DNA of 64,000 bases. Source: Clitoria ternatea (taxonomy: Eukaryota; Streptophyta; Magnoliopsida; Fabales; Fabaceae). The notes below the pieces were generated by a model, which saw only the letters and a program-made list of their open reading frames with translations, searched no databases and was not told the DNA's origin. Shown piece by piece: positions 1 to 12,918 of this stretch. Position 1 is the first letter of the stretch. Every line of letters starts with the position of its first letter. The stretch lies in contig CM075670.1 of assembly GCA_037962975.1 (NCBI GenBank), positions 233,820,242 through 233,884,241 of the forward strand, read 5' to 3'. The position numbers and the translations under genes were made by a program.

Positions 1-1172
1 ATATTATTCCAATCATCACTTGCAACTGTCAGAAACTGACCTGTGCTCACAACGTAGGGCGACCGACTCGTCAAGCCTATCAATCTAACATTCTTGCTAA
101 ACACCGATTGCCAACACCATCAAGTATTTCACATCATCGTAAGTCACACATACACACACGATCCTTAATCGATCGGTGTCCACACACATGCATTCACACA
201 CACACATTCACATACAATTCATCCAGCATCCTCTCGCTATTATCACAGCATCAGGTATTTCTTAGACACACACATACGATCTTCCTCCAATCAGTGCCTA
301 TACTCATACGCATGCATAAACACACAATTTTTATTCATTACTACCTTCTTACCATCTTCACAATTAGTTACATGTCTCGGACTCATGACACATCCTATTC
401 TAATTAATCATAACCCGAACACCCCCTTACCTCGGTTCCAAGCTTCTATAATCTGCTCCTGGTGTCAGTTATGCCCTCTTAGCATTGGGTTCGCAGTCCC
501 TCTCTCGAATGCAGCACTAGCCCCTTCGCTGCTATCTATGGGTCAGAATACAAACCCGTTAGCTTTACACTCTCAGCTCTAAGAGCCTCCTTTGAGCTCA
601 CACTCACCAGAGGAGTGGAGAATAGGCCCACATACAGCCATGCATGGCCACACGGTTACTAAAGAAATAAAAGGAGCAGGAAAATGCAAAAGAAAACGGA
701 TTAGTGGACTCACCTTGAAGTCACGGTCACAGAAATGGGCTTATTGCTCAGTTGTGGTGCAAACAGGGTCCTCTCCTAGAGCATACAACTCAGCGATAAA
801 GGAGGAAGAAGATGAGCAGAAACAGAAGCAAATGGGGAAGAAGGAAGAGAGAGAGACAATGGCTCATACGTGAATATTAAACGAAGGAGAAAATGAAAAG
901 GAGCCTTTTTAAAGCCCAGGGGTAACCGGCAACCTTCCCAATCGGTTACCACCTCACCTTCTTTCACTCACTCGCTTCAGTGTTTTTCCCCTTCAAACTC
1001 TTCTCCCCACCGGTCCATACTTTATTAACTCATCAATAATTTTATTTATGTTCTCCATATTTAATTATCCATAATCGCCCAATAATTCATAAGAATACCG
1101 ATTAAATTTCAAAAACAATTAATAATATTTTTAGCTACACATATTGTTTCCTAAATTGTCAGGGATGTTACA
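1..1172 (-). repeat. 3' LTR of the chromovirus (partial, runs off the window start)
   Basis: Bases 1-776 match 7297-8072 with scattered substitutions, which identifies this block as the partner LTR. It ends on the plus strand with ...TGTTACA, the complement of an LTR beginning TGTAACATCC. From 777 to 1172 it has no partner in the window because the other LTR is cut. Combining both copies gives a full LTR of roughly 2.7 kb. Short ORFs here recur in the other LTR and are not genes. Confidence 0.85.
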
Positions 1173-4100
1173 TCCATCCCCCTAAAACCTCCTTGTTCCT
1201 TAGCCGTTTGGTTTGGTACTCCTCGATACTGATCGGTATAGCCTCTAGCGTCAGGTCCTCCTTTAATTCAATGGAGTCGCTCGGCACAATCATCGTGTCA
1301 CACAGAATATAGGCTCGGAGTTGTGATACGTGAAATACATTATGAATGTTAGTTAACGACTGGGGAATATCCAGTCGGTAAGCAACATCTCCGATTCTCT
1401 CCAAGATTTGGTATGGTTCGATGTATCTTGGATTAAGCTTTTGGCTCTTCAATATCCGACCCACACCTTTGGTGGTGAAACCTTCAAGAATACCCAGTCA
1501 CCTGTCTGAAACTCGAGTGGTCGATGCCGATTGTCATAATAACTCTTCTGTCGGTCTTGGGCAATCTTTATCTTCTCTCGGATTAGAGCAACTTGCTCAT
1601 TCATCTCTTGAATCAGCTCGGGTCCCAGATGAATGGCATCACCATTCTCGTTCCAACACAGAGGTGTACGACACCTCTGACCGTAAAGAGCTTTATACGG
1701 AGCCATTCCGATGCTGCTATGATAGCTGTTATTGTATGCAAACTCCACTAAGGGTAAGTACTTTTCCCACGAGCCTCCCTGCTCCAACACATATGCTCTC
1801 AGCATGTCTTTAAGAGTTTGTATAGTCCATTCTGACTGACCATCGGTCTGAGGATGATAGGCTGAGCTCAGTCTGAGCTCAGTACCCAGTTCTCGCTGTA
1901 AACTTTCCCAGAATCTGGAGCTGAAACAAGGGTCCCGATCATAAATAATGCTTGAGGGTACACCGTGCAGTCGTACAATCTCAACAACATACAGCCTAGC
2001 CAGTCGGTCCAACGACCATTTTATATTCACCGCCAGGAAGTGGGCACTCTTGGTTAGTTGGTCAACAATCACCCAGATTGCATTGCACCCAGATCAGGTA
2101 CGAGGTAGCCCGGATACGAAGTCCATGGTAATACTCTCCCACTTCCAGATCGAAATCTCCAGAGTTTAAAGCAAACTTGGGGGTCTCTGATGTTCAACTT
2201 TGCATTTCTGGCATATCACACAAGATCTTACATACTCGGTTATTGCCTTCTTCATGCCCGGCCACCAGAATTCCTTCTTCAAGTCGTGGTACATCTTTGT
2301 AATGCCGGGATGAGTACTCAAAGAGCTCCTGTGTGCCTCAGCTAGCACAGCTTGCCTGAAATCACCGTTTACAGGCACTACTACTCGGTCTCGAAATTTC
2401 CAAACTCCATCATTACCCCGAGTTAATTCCATGTCCTTGCCTCTTGCTTGGGTTTCGAGCAGTTCTATCAACTCCTCATCATCATTTTGGGCAGCAGCCA
2501 AAGATTCCAAAAATTCGTTGGAGATCTTTAGCATTCCGACTGTCATTCGGTTTGGAGTGTTCATAACGACTCCAATGTTCATATCCCGAAAGCTCTCCAA
2601 CAGCTCTTGCTCTTTGCCTATCAAGAAAGCCGCGTGCAATACCTTCCTGCTCAGCGCAGCGGTAACCACATTTGCCTTGCCCGGGTGGTACCTCAAATCG
2701 AAGTCATAGTCCTTCAGGTACTCCACCCATCTCTTTTGCCTCATATTTAACTCTTTCTGATCGAACAGATACTTCAAGTTTTTGTGATCACTAAACACCA
2801 CAAAGCGAGACCTATAGAGATAATGGCGCTAAATCTTCAAGGCATACACCACTGCTGCCAGCTCCAGATCCTAAGTCGGATAGTTTACTTCATGTGGCCT
2901 CAATTGCCTTGAAGCATAGGCAATTGCCCGGTCGGATTGCATCAACATACACCCCAAACCAAACTTGGATACATCGCAATACACTTCAAATTCCTTTGTC
3001 ACATCAGGCAATGCCAGCACAGGGGCAGTCGTCAAACACCGTTTAAGAGTCTGGAAACTCAATTCACACTTTTTCGACCACACGAAGGGACTCTCTTTCC
3101 TTGTCAATCGAGTCAGAGGAAGTACTATCTGAGAAAATCCCTCAATGAAACACCAATAGTACCCTGCTAATCTGAGGAAACTCCTAATTTCCGTTACCGA
3201 CCCAGGCCTTTCCCAAGCCATAACCGCCTCAATCTTCGATGGGTCTACTGACACCCCCTCTCGGGAAATTACATGCCCTAAAAATTGCACACTACTTTCC
3301 CAGAAATCACACTTGAATAATTTGGCGTACAACCTCTTCTCTCGGAGTATCTGCAAAATAATTTGGAGGTGTTGAGCATGCTTCTCCACCAACTTCGAAT
3401 ACACCAGGATGTCGTCAATGAATACCACCACAAACTAATCTAAGTACGGTTGAAAAATCCGATTCATATAGTCCATAAAGATGGCAGGAGCATTCGTCAC
3501 CGCAAAGGGCATTACAACGTACTCAAAGTGCCCATACCGAGTCTGAAACGCCGTTTTCAGAATATCTTCTGACTTCACCTGGATTTGGTGATATCCCAAC
3601 CTCAAGTCGATTTTAGAAAACACAACAGCGCCTCGTAATTGGTCTAGCAAATCATCAATCCGAGGCAACGGATATTTATTCTTAACCGCCAGTTTATTCA
3701 GCTGTCGGTAATCGATGCACATTCGCATGCTACCGTCCTTCTTCTTTACCAGCAGTACAGGAGCGCCCCACGGTGAAGCACTCGGCCGGATAAAACCTTT
3801 TTTGAGCATCTCATTCACTTGCTTCTTTACTTCAGTCAATTCTACCGAAGACATCCTATAAGGCGCACGGGACACAGGCTCGGCCCCAGGAATCAAATCA
3901 ATGGAAAAATTAATCTCCTAACTGGGAGGCAGCTCCGAAATTTCTTCCGGGAATACATCAGGGAACTCATTAACTACTGGAATATCACTCGACATAAGCT
4001 TATACCGACCCTTCAAAGTAAACAAAATGACAAAGGTGGCGGAGACATCACTCACCACATTCTTGGTGTCGAGTTCCTGTGAGAAAACAATAGTCTTCCG

Positions 4101-4733
4101 ATAACAATCCACCATCACATGATTAGCAGCCAACCAATCGAGACCTAATATAATGTCTAGGTTTTTCAATGGCATACAAATCAAGTTCACTTGGAAGGAA
4201 CGGTCTTTAACTTGCATCGATAGTTTCCCACACATGGTGGTTGCACGGAAGGTGGAACCGATAGGAGTAGAGACAATAAGAGTGTTCTCCATTAACCCGA
4301 TTGGCAAACCAAGCCGTCGCACACAACTCTCGAAAATAAATGAATGGGTCGTGCCAGAATCATAAATTACATCAACAAGATTACCATGGATGAGGTACTT
4401 ACCCTGTACCAAGTTGTCATTCCTCATGGCTTCTGAGGCATCAAAAGTAAACACCCACTCGGTCATGACATTCTGGGCGCCACTAGACTGGGCATCAAAT
4501 CTTCCTGAGTGTTGGCCTCCACGACCAGCACCGTGCTTGCCTCCTCTAGGAAAGTTGGCACCCCGAGTCAGAAATGTTGGCTCGGTTGCCAAGCCCGCTC
4601 GGTTATTGCCTTTGTGGGCAATCGGGCCTAAGGTGTCCTGGTTGTCCACATTGGAAACAAACGACCTGATTGGCCGGACAGTGTCTTGAAATATGGCCCT
4701 CTTGGCCACAATTATAGCACGCACGGCTACCAA
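1168..4733 (-). pseudogene. pol: Chromovirus pol: protease, RT, RNase H, integrase (broken)
   Basis: Read on the minus strand. Protease: DSGTTHSFIF near 4360, a variant of the usual DSGATHSF. RT: MCIDYRQLNKL near 3720 and FIDDILVYS near 3411-3422. RNase H: 2871-3200 and 2650-2801. Integrase zinc domain: HPGITKMYHDL...CVICQKC near 2190-2330. Integrase core: DQLTKSAHF, DRDPCFSS and GQSE supply the D, D and E residues (about 1850-2072). The C-terminal tail is 1168-1464. From 4733 to 1449 one frame is used, but it is broken at 3918, 3435, 2871, about 2831, 2166 and about 2090. Several stops replace expected Gln or Trp codons by C-to-T or G-to-A changes. A one-base frameshift near 1465 separates the integrase tail. 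The tail ends at LRNKEVLGGWM, where a chromodomain would normally continue. Confidence 0.88.
1173..1192 (-). promoter_or_regulatory. Polypurine tract of the chromovirus
   Basis: On the minus strand the sequence GGAGGTTTTAGGGGGATGGA lies immediately before the LTR start TGTAACATCC. Its purine richness and position match a plus-strand primer site. The C-terminal pol frame reads through this tract into the first bases of the LTR. Confidence 0.75.
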
Positions 4734-5490
4734 ACTGGCTACCCGATCGGCCAGTAGAACCCCGACCGGAAGAGGATGAAGATGTAGCGGAAGACTTACC
4801 GCCTCGAAAGAATTGGCCCATCCTCTTGAAGCTGAATCTCTTTGCCTTCAGTGGCTTCTTGTCTCTCGGTTGCGATGCCCTTTGTATCTGTACCTCTTCT
4901 GTCAGCCTAGATTTATTTATGAGAGTCGGGTAATCTCGAATCTCCATCGGTACAATTACACTACAGAGTTCAATCCGTAGTCCCGCCTCGTACTTGGCAC
5001 ACTTGCTACCTTTAGTTCCTTCCAACGAGAAAGGATGGTAAAAATCACACAGCTCATCAAACTTGCTGGTGTACTCGGCCAGAGTCATTCGGCCCTGTTC
5101 TAGCTTCAGGAACTCCATTTCCTTCTGGATTTTGTAGTTATCCGGGAAGTACTTAACAAGGAATCTCCTTCAGAAATTTGCCTATACTAGCGACTCATTC
5201 GCCGCGTTCATCTGCACCTTTACCCGAGACCACCATACTCTAGCCTTGTCTTTTAATTGATAGGTGGCAAACAAAACCTTTTGCTCTTCTGAGCACTCAA
5301 AGTACTCAAAGACCTGTTCAATGTCCCTGATCCAAATATATGCCCCGTCATAATCGTGCCCTCCCTTATAGGCCGGGGGATTCCTTTTCAGGAATTTATC
5401 CAGAGTGGGACCAGACTCGGTCCTACTCATCAGCTGGGTAAATTTGGAGAAAAAATCGTCTCCTCCACCGGAACTGGTTCCTTCGGCCAT
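4603..5490 (-). pseudogene. gag: Chromovirus gag with two CCHC zinc knuckles (broken)
   Basis: The start is the Met at 5490 (MAEGTSSGGGDDFF). The capsid-like part includes FLKRNPPAYKGG, VFATYQLKDKARVWW-type residues and FLKLEQGRMTLAEYTSKF. Two zinc knuckles follow: CYNCGQEGHISRHC and CFQCGQPGHLRPDC. In-frame TAG at 5182-5184 and a TGA a few codons later interrupt the frame, the first probably at a former Trp codon. The frame ends at 4603, while protease-pol continues in another frame that overlaps from 4733, so a frameshift lies in the overlap. Whether that shift is natural or a mutation cannot be told from one copy. Confidence 0.85.
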
Positions 5491-5729
5491 AGTGTAATTC
5501 TACAATGAGCAAACACATCACCATTAATAACCAATGCTAACTAGGGAGTCAGAGATTTACCTCATACACATAAAATACAACGTCGCTGGAGTGCCAAGGG
5601 AACGATGCCAAGCTACACAAACACTCACAAACACAGTACAATAAAATGCAAACAGTCCAGTGTAGGACTCACACAATCACTGAGTTGACCTATGCACCCG
5701 GCTCTAGAAAGAACCGCTCTGATACCAAC
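5491..5729 (-). promoter_or_regulatory. Chromovirus leader with tRNA-Met primer-binding site
   Basis: On the minus strand TGGTATCAGAGC (complement of 5716-5727) follows the LTR end closely. This 12-mer is the standard plant initiator tRNA-Met primer site. The rest of the interval to the gag start is untranslated leader with no other signal that I can see. Confidence 0.85.
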
Positions 5730-8072
5730 TGTGACATCCTAAGTCGTTTTACCATTTAATACCATCATTTAATCATTTTTGAAGACAATTTTTCACGTAA
5801 AAGAAAATTAGCTCGGCTTTAACATGAATTAATATTTAATTTTCTGAAATATATCCAAATTAAATAAGCATACTCAGTATCATACTAATAACCGATCGAA
5901 GTACATTACTAAAACAGAGACGATTGGAAACAGTGGAGAAAACAAAGGCAGGAGGGTCATTCGCTTGAGCGAGGCCTGCTGCGCCTAAGCGAAATCCGAG
6001 GGAGTCGCTTAAGTGAGTATCGACTCGCTTGAGCGAACGTCACACGGTTCAACTAAACTCACGAGTCAGGGTTTCACTCGACAAAGGACCGCTCGGTTAT
6101 GTATCACCCAGTAACAACTTACACTTTCATCACTCGGAAAACTCTTAGCTTTTATTCACTCAGACATACCACCCTTGACTCATTCCTACCCTTCATTCAG
6201 GGATAGTTCACTCGGTCTCAGCTTACTCGGGGATAATCTAACTTCCTTCGTTCGGTAAGGTTTCCCCTGGGTGTCCCCACTTTGACAATACCCCGACCTT
6301 ACCTCACTCGGAAAAGGCTCTCTCAGCCATAACGCACTCGGTAACGTTCTCACTTTTGCTCGGGAGCAATCTACTCTTCTTCGATCAGAATATTCCACTC
6401 TTTCTTCACTCAAAAGGAAACAGGGATAACCATATGAATGAAACAGACACCACACTGTCTGGCCCTCGCTCGGACAGGAATGAATCCTCTCAGGTAAGAT
6501 TCGCCCGGTAATCCACTTTGCTACAAGCAACGTGTGAAAATTAATACCAACCATCTAACAACATAAATACATATCTGATTATTCAGTAAACCGATTCACA
6601 CTTAGTTTCACACACAACTTAAAGAATCACACACTCGGAAAACTCAATATATATATATATATATATATTACATAATTTATTCAAAATCACTCGGGCCTTG
6701 GCATCGGTCCTCCACTTGGCGTGCCTCCAGGGCTCTGACCTCCTCCCTGTCACTGGTTACTTAATTGAAAACAACAGCAAGGGGTGAGTGTTTGGAATCA
6801 TAATTAATCTAGAATGGAAATTGACAAATTACATATACATATAAGTTCCGTCCGATTGTATTTCCATCAGTTTACAAATCACACTCAACAATTATAATAC
6901 ATCATACTCAGTAATTCATTCACACCCGGCAGTTACAACATTTCACACTCGGCGAGTAAAGCATTTCACACTCGGTCAATATAACAAGTTTCACTCGAAA
7001 ATTATACACATCACAGCTAATAATTCATCAATTATCACAACTGACTCTCAGATAAAATTTGACGCCTAGTATCCGGATACTAAAAGGATCGACCTTCAGC
7101 TGGGAGTCTGACTTGACATCCCGTGAACCCGACTTGGTTCACCGAGCCCGACTTGGCTCCCCCTCAACCACTAGGTCAAAGACCTCTGGGTAGCTTAACT
7201 GGGTCCTACTTGACCACTGAAGCCAAAAATAGGGTAATTTATACCGTTGGTTGTCCTCCACCACATAATCCCATATTCCATTATATAAACATAAACATAT
7301 TATTCTAATCATCACTTGCAACTGTCAGAAACTGACCTGTGCTCACAACGTAAGGCGATCGACTCGTCAAGCCCATCAATATAACATTCTTGCTAAACAC
7401 CGATTGCCACAACCATCAAGTATTTCACATCATCATAAGTCACACATACACACACGATCCTCAATCGATCAGTGTCCACACACATACATTCACACACACA
7501 TTCACATACAATTCATCCAGCATCCTCTCGCTATTATCACAGCATCAGGTATTTCTTAGACACACACACACGATCTTCCTACAATTAGTGCCTATACTCA
7601 TACGCATGCATAAACACACAATTTTTATTCATTATTACCTTCTTACCATCTTCACAATTAGTTACATGACTCAGACTTATGGCACATCCTATTCTAATTA
7701 ATCATAACCCGAACACCCCCTTACCTCGGTTCCAAGCTTCTATAATCTGATCCTGGTGTCGGTTATGCCCTCTTAGCACTGGGTTCACAGTCCCTCTCTC
7801 GAATGCAGCACTAGCCCCTTCGCTGCTACCTATGGGTCAGAATACAAACCCGTTAGCTTTATTCTCTCAGCTCTAAGAGCCTCTTTTGAGCTCACACTCA
7901 CCAGAGGAGTGGAGAACAGGCCCACACATAGCCATGCATGGCCACACGGTTACCAAAGAAATGAAAGGAGTAAGAAAATACAAATACAAACGGATTAGTG
8001 GACTCACCTTGAAGTCACGGTCACAGAAATGGGCTTATTGCTCGGTTTTGGTGCAAACAGGGTCCTCTCCTA
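5730..8072 (-). repeat. 5' LTR of the chromovirus (right end cut at 8072)
   Basis: The LTR starts on the plus strand at TGTGACATCC next to the primer site. It contains several CGCTTGAGCG-type inverted motifs (about 5960-6055), many CACTCGG motifs, and an (AT)n run at 6647-6669. Bases 7297-8072 match 1-776. At 8072 the match to the left LTR stops within 'ggtcctctcctag' and different sequence begins. The 122-residue minus-strand ORF at 6186-6554 and others inside have no recognisable domain. Confidence 0.88.
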
Positions 8073-8144
8073 GGTTCACAAAAATCACAATGACAAGAAA
8101 ACGAAGAAGATTGTTCCTAACCTCGGTCCCAACAGAAAAGGAGA

Positions 8145-11100
8145 ATGCAAGTATGCAAGAAGTCTGGACATATGCTGAAGGATTGCTATATCCTAAATAA
8201 AAAGAGTCAGAGGGAAGGTACACCTCTTGCTCTAGCTTGTTTTGAATCCAATGTTGTTGATGTTTCTCCTAATACTTGGTGGTTGGATTTAGGTGCAACT
8301 ATTCATGTGGTGAATTCTTTGCAGGGGTTTACAAGCCTGAGGAAACCAAGTGATTCTAAATCAAAGATCGTAGTAGGAGATGGAGCTAGAGTTCTTGTTG
8401 AAGATATAGGGGTTGTTTCTTTGAGTTTGCCCTCTGGTCATGTTTTACTTCTAAAAGACGATGTTTATGTTCCTTCCATTCGTAGAAACCTGATTTTTGT
8501 TTCTGCTTTGGACAAGTGTGGTTATTCTTTTGTATTTGGCAATAGAAAATTAGACATTATTTTGTATCTTTTGTTATTGGTCATGGAGTTCTTTATGATA
8601 ATCTTTATATGTTGACTCTTTCTGATATGAGTGTGAATTTTGTTGCTGGGCATAAACATGGTAGGGTTAATAAGAACTCTTCTATGTTATGGCATAGACG
8701 CTTGGGGCATATTTCAAGGCCTCGTATTGAGAAACTCATTAAGCATGAGATTTTGATCGATTTGGATTTCTCTAATTTTGACGTTTATGTGGCTTGCATT
8801 AAAGGTAAGCTTATTGCTAAACCCAGGAACAAATCTGGGAGTCGTTATGATGTAGTGTTAGAGTTAATTCACACCAACATCTGTGGGCCTATTACACCCA
8901 TTGCTATGGGTGGATATAGGTATTTCATTACATTCATAAACGATTATTCTCATTTTGGTTGGATAGATCTTCTTCAAAAGAAATCATGTTCCTTGGATGC
9001 TTTTAAATCGTTCAAGGCTACTGTTGAATTGAAAACTGGCAAGAAGATAAAGTGTGTGTAGTCTGATAGAGAAGAATAATATTATGGCAGATATGATGAA
9101 ACCAGAAGTAATCCAGGACCTTTTTCCAAATACCTCCAGGAATACGGCATCGAAGCTCAATACACAATGCCAGGTACACCTGAACAAAATAAAGTGGTAG
9201 AGAGGAGAAATCGCACGCTTATGGATATGGTGAGATCTATGATGGGTCCATCTTTCTTACCCGATTTTCTTTAGGAAAATGCCTTGTGAACCACTGTGTA
9301 CGTTCTTAATCAAGTACCTAGCAAGTCTGTACCAAAAACTCCTTATAACCCTACGATGAAGAAGCTTAATTTGAAGATTATTAGCAGCTTCTTCATTGGT
9401 TATTGTGTGGGTTCAAGAGGTAGCATATTCTGTTACCCTTCTCATTCTACACAAGTAATAGAGTCTGATCGTGTAGTATTCTTTGAGGATAATTTGGGTA
9501 GTGGGAGCATTGCCTCACGACCAATTATCTTTGAAGAAGATAGAGTTAAAGTCCCTGCACCATAATTTCCTGTTTCAAAAATTGATCTAACTCCTTTCAT
9601 ACATAATAATGAACATGTTCCTATCGTTGATAAGACTATGGCAATACCTATGGCAACTTATCAAGATCTTGATGTTGCTATTGACCATACCCCTTTAAAT
9701 GATGAAATTGTACTTCCACCTATTACTATTGAGGCTGTGGTGAAAAGATCTCAAAGAATATGTAAGCCGTCCATACCAGGTGATTATATTATGTATCTTT
9801 AGGAACATGAGTTTGATGTCTATGGTGATGATGACCCTATTAGTTTTGAACAAGCTATCTCTAGCTCTTATGCTTCTAAATGGGTGAATGCCATGCGTGA
9901 TGAGGTAGCTTCTATGGCTCATAATAATGTTTGGGAGCTTATTTCTTTGTTGCCTGGTTGTAAACCAGTTGGCTGTAAATGAGTTTTCAAAACCAAGCAT
10001 AAACCATCTGGTGAAGTTGAAAGATACAAAGCTAGATTGGTGGTAAAAGGGTACAGTCAGAGAGAATGCATTATTTTAAAGAAATTTTCTCGTCGGTCTC
10101 CATAAAGGATTCTTTTCGAGTTGTTATAGATATAGTGGCTCATTTTGATCTGGAATTACACTAGATAGACGTCAAAATAACTTTTCTAAATGGTGATCTT
10201 ATTGAAGATGTCTACATGGTTCAACCTGATAGCTTTGCTGAAAAAGGCAAAGAACATTTAGTTTACAGGTTGAAGAAATCCCTTAATGGTTTGAAACAAG
10301 CTTCTAGACAATAGTACTTGAAGTTTGACCAAGTGGTCACTTCTTTTGGCTTCAAGGAATGCCTCAGATCAGCGTATTTACCTGAAGATGAGTGAGAGCA
10401 ATTTTATCATTCTTGTCCTATATGTTGATGATATTTTTCTTGCTAGCAATTACATTGATGTTTTGAATGAAACAAAGAAAATATTGACTAGCCATTTTGA
10501 TATGAAAGACCTTGGTGATGCTTCTATTGTCTTGGGCATCCAAATATGTCATGATAGGTCTCATGGTACTCTTGGATTGTCTCAGAAAGGGTACATTGAT
10601 AGAATCCTAAAAAGGTTTAACATGTACTCTTATTCCCTATGTGCTACGCCTGTTTAAAGGGGTGAGAAACTCTCTAATTTTTAGTGTCCTTAAAATGACA
10701 AAGAGTTGTTTGAAATAGAGAAAGTTCCATACGCTTCCGTTGTTGGGAGCTTGATGTACGCTCAAGTTTGCACTCGTCCTGATATTGCTTATGTTGTTAA
10801 CGCTTTGGGTAGATACTTGAGCAACCCAGGTTTGGGTCATTAGAAAGTCGTGAAGAAGGTCTTGAGATATTTGCAGGGAATAAGGATTATATGTTGACCT
10901 ATGCAAAGTCTGATCAACTTGAAGTTATAGGTTATTTAGATTCTTATTTTGCAGGTTTCCCTAATGACTATAAGCCTACTTCAGGCTTCATTTTTATGAT
11001 GACAAGAGGAGTTGTATCCTAGAAGAGTGTCAAACAGACAATCACAGCTACTTCTACTTTGGAGGCAAAGTATGTTACTTGTTATGAGGCTACCCGCCAA

Positions 11101-11385
11101 GCTATGTGGCTAAAAAATTTGATTTCTGGTTTCTACATTGTTGAAAGTATTTCTAGGCCACTTGTAATTTATTACTGTAATACTGTTGCCGTACTTCTCT
11201 CTCAAAATAATAAGAGTTCTACTCATTTGAAGCACTTTGATGTGAAGTACTTGTTTGTTAGAGAGAAAGTACTTGAGTTTTAGAGTCGAATTGAGCACAT
11301 TGCTACTCAGAGCATGTTAGTAGATCCACTGACCAAAGGCTTGACCGTTGGAGTTTTTCAGAATCATGCAACTCATATGGTTTAG
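8145..11385 (+). pseudogene. pol: Ty1/copia gag-pol remnant (protease, integrase, RT, RNase H)
   Basis: A gag knuckle fragment CKKSGHMLKDC is followed by protease WWLDLGATIHV (about 8280). Next come the GAG-pre-integrase motif LWHRRLGHIS (about 8690), integrase residues around INDYSHFGW and PGTPEQNKVVERRNRTL (about 8940-9215), RT with YVDDIFLAS (about 10420) and RNase H with ATSTLEAKYV (about 11055). It ends at 11385. A one-base frameshift lies near 8565. Stops at 9272, 9980, 10312, 10841 and 11020 sit where copia proteins have conserved Trp, and the one at 10162 where Gln is expected. All fit C:G to T:A transitions. The ORFs are shorter than the usual 1300-1450-residue polyprotein because the 5' end is missing. 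Confidence 0.87.
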
Positions 11386-11707
11386 TCAAGTCTTTTGATG
11401 TTTTGGATTAGTGGGAGTTTTATATTGTAATCAATTTTTTTGGACTAGTTGTCTAATTTTGAATATGTTATTGTTGATGTCATTTTATTGACATATCTTT
11501 TGTTGCATTTTGGATGCTTGGAACATGTGGACATGAAATTCATATTTCCTTATCTATAGCGTGAAATATAAACTATTGTGGTATATAATGTATATCCTTA
11601 TCGGATATGATTGTATGCTATTGTGAAGTTATTATATTTCTTGGTGATAATTAATAACTTGTCATAATAATAGAGATTTTGTACTTAATAGTTTAATAAT
11701 GCTATCC

Positions 11708-12071
11708 AAGTAGGAGAAATGTTAGGTTTTTCTTATTAATATATTATTATATTAATTTGATGGATTAAAATTATTAAATTATTATATCTATATTATGTTG
11801 ATTAATTATATAATATGTAAATATTATGTATATAAGTAGATTTAGCTATTGGGCTCTTTGTTTGAATGGACTGTGATGGGTTAGCTCATTCTATGGACTC
11901 GGTGAGAGGTTCCTGCTCTCATCTGTAGTTGCCTATATAATCATTATCCCATTATGTGATTATCACAAAGTCAGTAACACACTAAATATAAGCCACTCAG
12001 ATTGAGAGTAGTACGCGCTTATTATTGGGATTCATGGATTGCTTATCTTCAGGTACGCTTTCAATCAAACT
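11708..12071 (+). repeat. Copia polypurine tract and first part of its 3' LTR
   Basis: The tract AAGTAGGAGAAA (11708-11719) directly precedes TGTTAGG, a common copia LTR start, at 11720. The LTR runs to 12071, where the Sirevirus-like element interrupts it. Bases 11386-11707 are the 3' untranslated stretch and show nothing else. The rest of the LTR is at 20283-20394. Confidence 0.7.
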
Positions 12072-12334
12072 TGTATTTTTATGTTGATGCAGGTTTTGAT
12101 AATGACACAACAAATGGAGAAATATCAAGGATGTTATTATGTTTGATGTGGAATTTAAAATAGTTGATGTTTAATTTTGATGAACAATCAAGGACTTATG
12201 TTAAAGGCATTTAAAGAAGTTCACAACAAGTGTAAATGATCAACAAATGTGTCAAGAATCAAAGGATTGGATCCAAGACTCATCAAATATCAAAAAGGGT
12301 GAAACAAAGTGCCAAAATTCAAGTATCAGGTGCT

Positions 12335-12600
12335 TGAATCGATTCACACAACAATGCATAACCTCTTGAATCGATTCATACACATAAAAAGGGCCAGGAA
12401 CTGAAATTATAACGCATGAATCGATTCCCTTAATGGTTGAATCGATTCACACGGCTTGCAATGTCCAGGATATGATTTTTTTCACCTTGAATCGATTCCC
12501 ATAAATTCTTGAATCGATTCTTACACTGTTTTGGTGCAGGAAATGGAAAAATAAGGCAATGAATCGATTCATTCACTTTTGGAATCAATTCAAACACCTG
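12335..12600. repeat. Cluster of GAATCGATTC palindromes in LTR U3
   Basis: Seven exact 10-bp palindromes GAATCGATTC and one altered copy (GAATCAATTC) are spaced 20-50 bp apart upstream of the TATA box. The same cluster occurs in the 3' LTR at about 18762-19027. Palindrome clusters in LTRs are known for Sireviruses and may bind regulators, but that role is inferred. Confidence 0.85.
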
Positions 12601-12918
12601 ACAGAAGCCAAACTTAACGAAATTGGTTCTGGAAATTTGAAATGAAAGTTTAAATTTCAAATGGAGACATTGTGCAGACAACATCCTCATGCTTGTGATT
12701 TATTCCATGCCTTGTCCCTCTCCACATGCATGTGTTACATTGAAAATGCAATTAAATTAAATATTGGACAAACATGCTTCTTGATGCACATGCCATATTC
12801 TCTTGGAGACACTAAAAGGCTTATTGGAATTGGAATGTCAAGTTGAATGGAGACACACATGCCTAACACTTCAAGCTCCCAAGGAATTTAATATTGCAAA
12901 ATCCATGCCATTGGAGCC

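Larger units (their letters stand above)
1..8072 (-). mobile_element. Ty3/gypsy chromovirus-type LTR retrotransposon (Tekay/Del-like), truncated
   Basis: On the minus strand the order is 5' LTR (5730-8072), tRNA-Met primer site (5716-5727), gag, protease, RT, RNase H, integrase, polypurine tract (1173-1192) and 3' LTR (1-1172). This gene order and the two CCHC knuckles fit chromoviruses of the Tekay/Del group. The left LTR begins before the window. The right LTR stops abruptly at 8072, where copia sequence starts, so its terminal ~400 bp (equivalent to 777-1172) are missing. The reading frames hold several nonsense codons and at least two frameshifts, so the copy is dead. Clade assignment is by motif recognition, not phylogeny. 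Confidence 0.9.
8073..12071 (+). mobile_element. Ty1/copia retrotransposon, 5'-truncated, 3' LTR split by a later insertion
   Basis: The interval holds the 3' end of a gag zinc knuckle, protease, integrase, RT and RNase H in copia order, then a polypurine tract and the start of a 3' LTR at 11720. The element has no 5' LTR or gag core, because it begins abruptly at the junction with the chromovirus LTR. Its 3' LTR is split by the element at 12072-20277 and resumes at 20283, as the flanking AAACT duplication shows. A Tork/Ivana-type affiliation is possible but untested. Confidence 0.85.

Noticed and set aside
108..407. Histidine- and threonine-rich ORF repeated at 7390-7701
   Set aside because: It is LTR sequence with CA-rich composition (cacacaca). 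The two copies differ by indels, and no domain is seen.
6186..6554. 122-codon minus-strand ORF in the chromovirus LTR
   Set aside because: No recognisable domain, located in LTR sequence, and with no partner copy in the window to test conservation.
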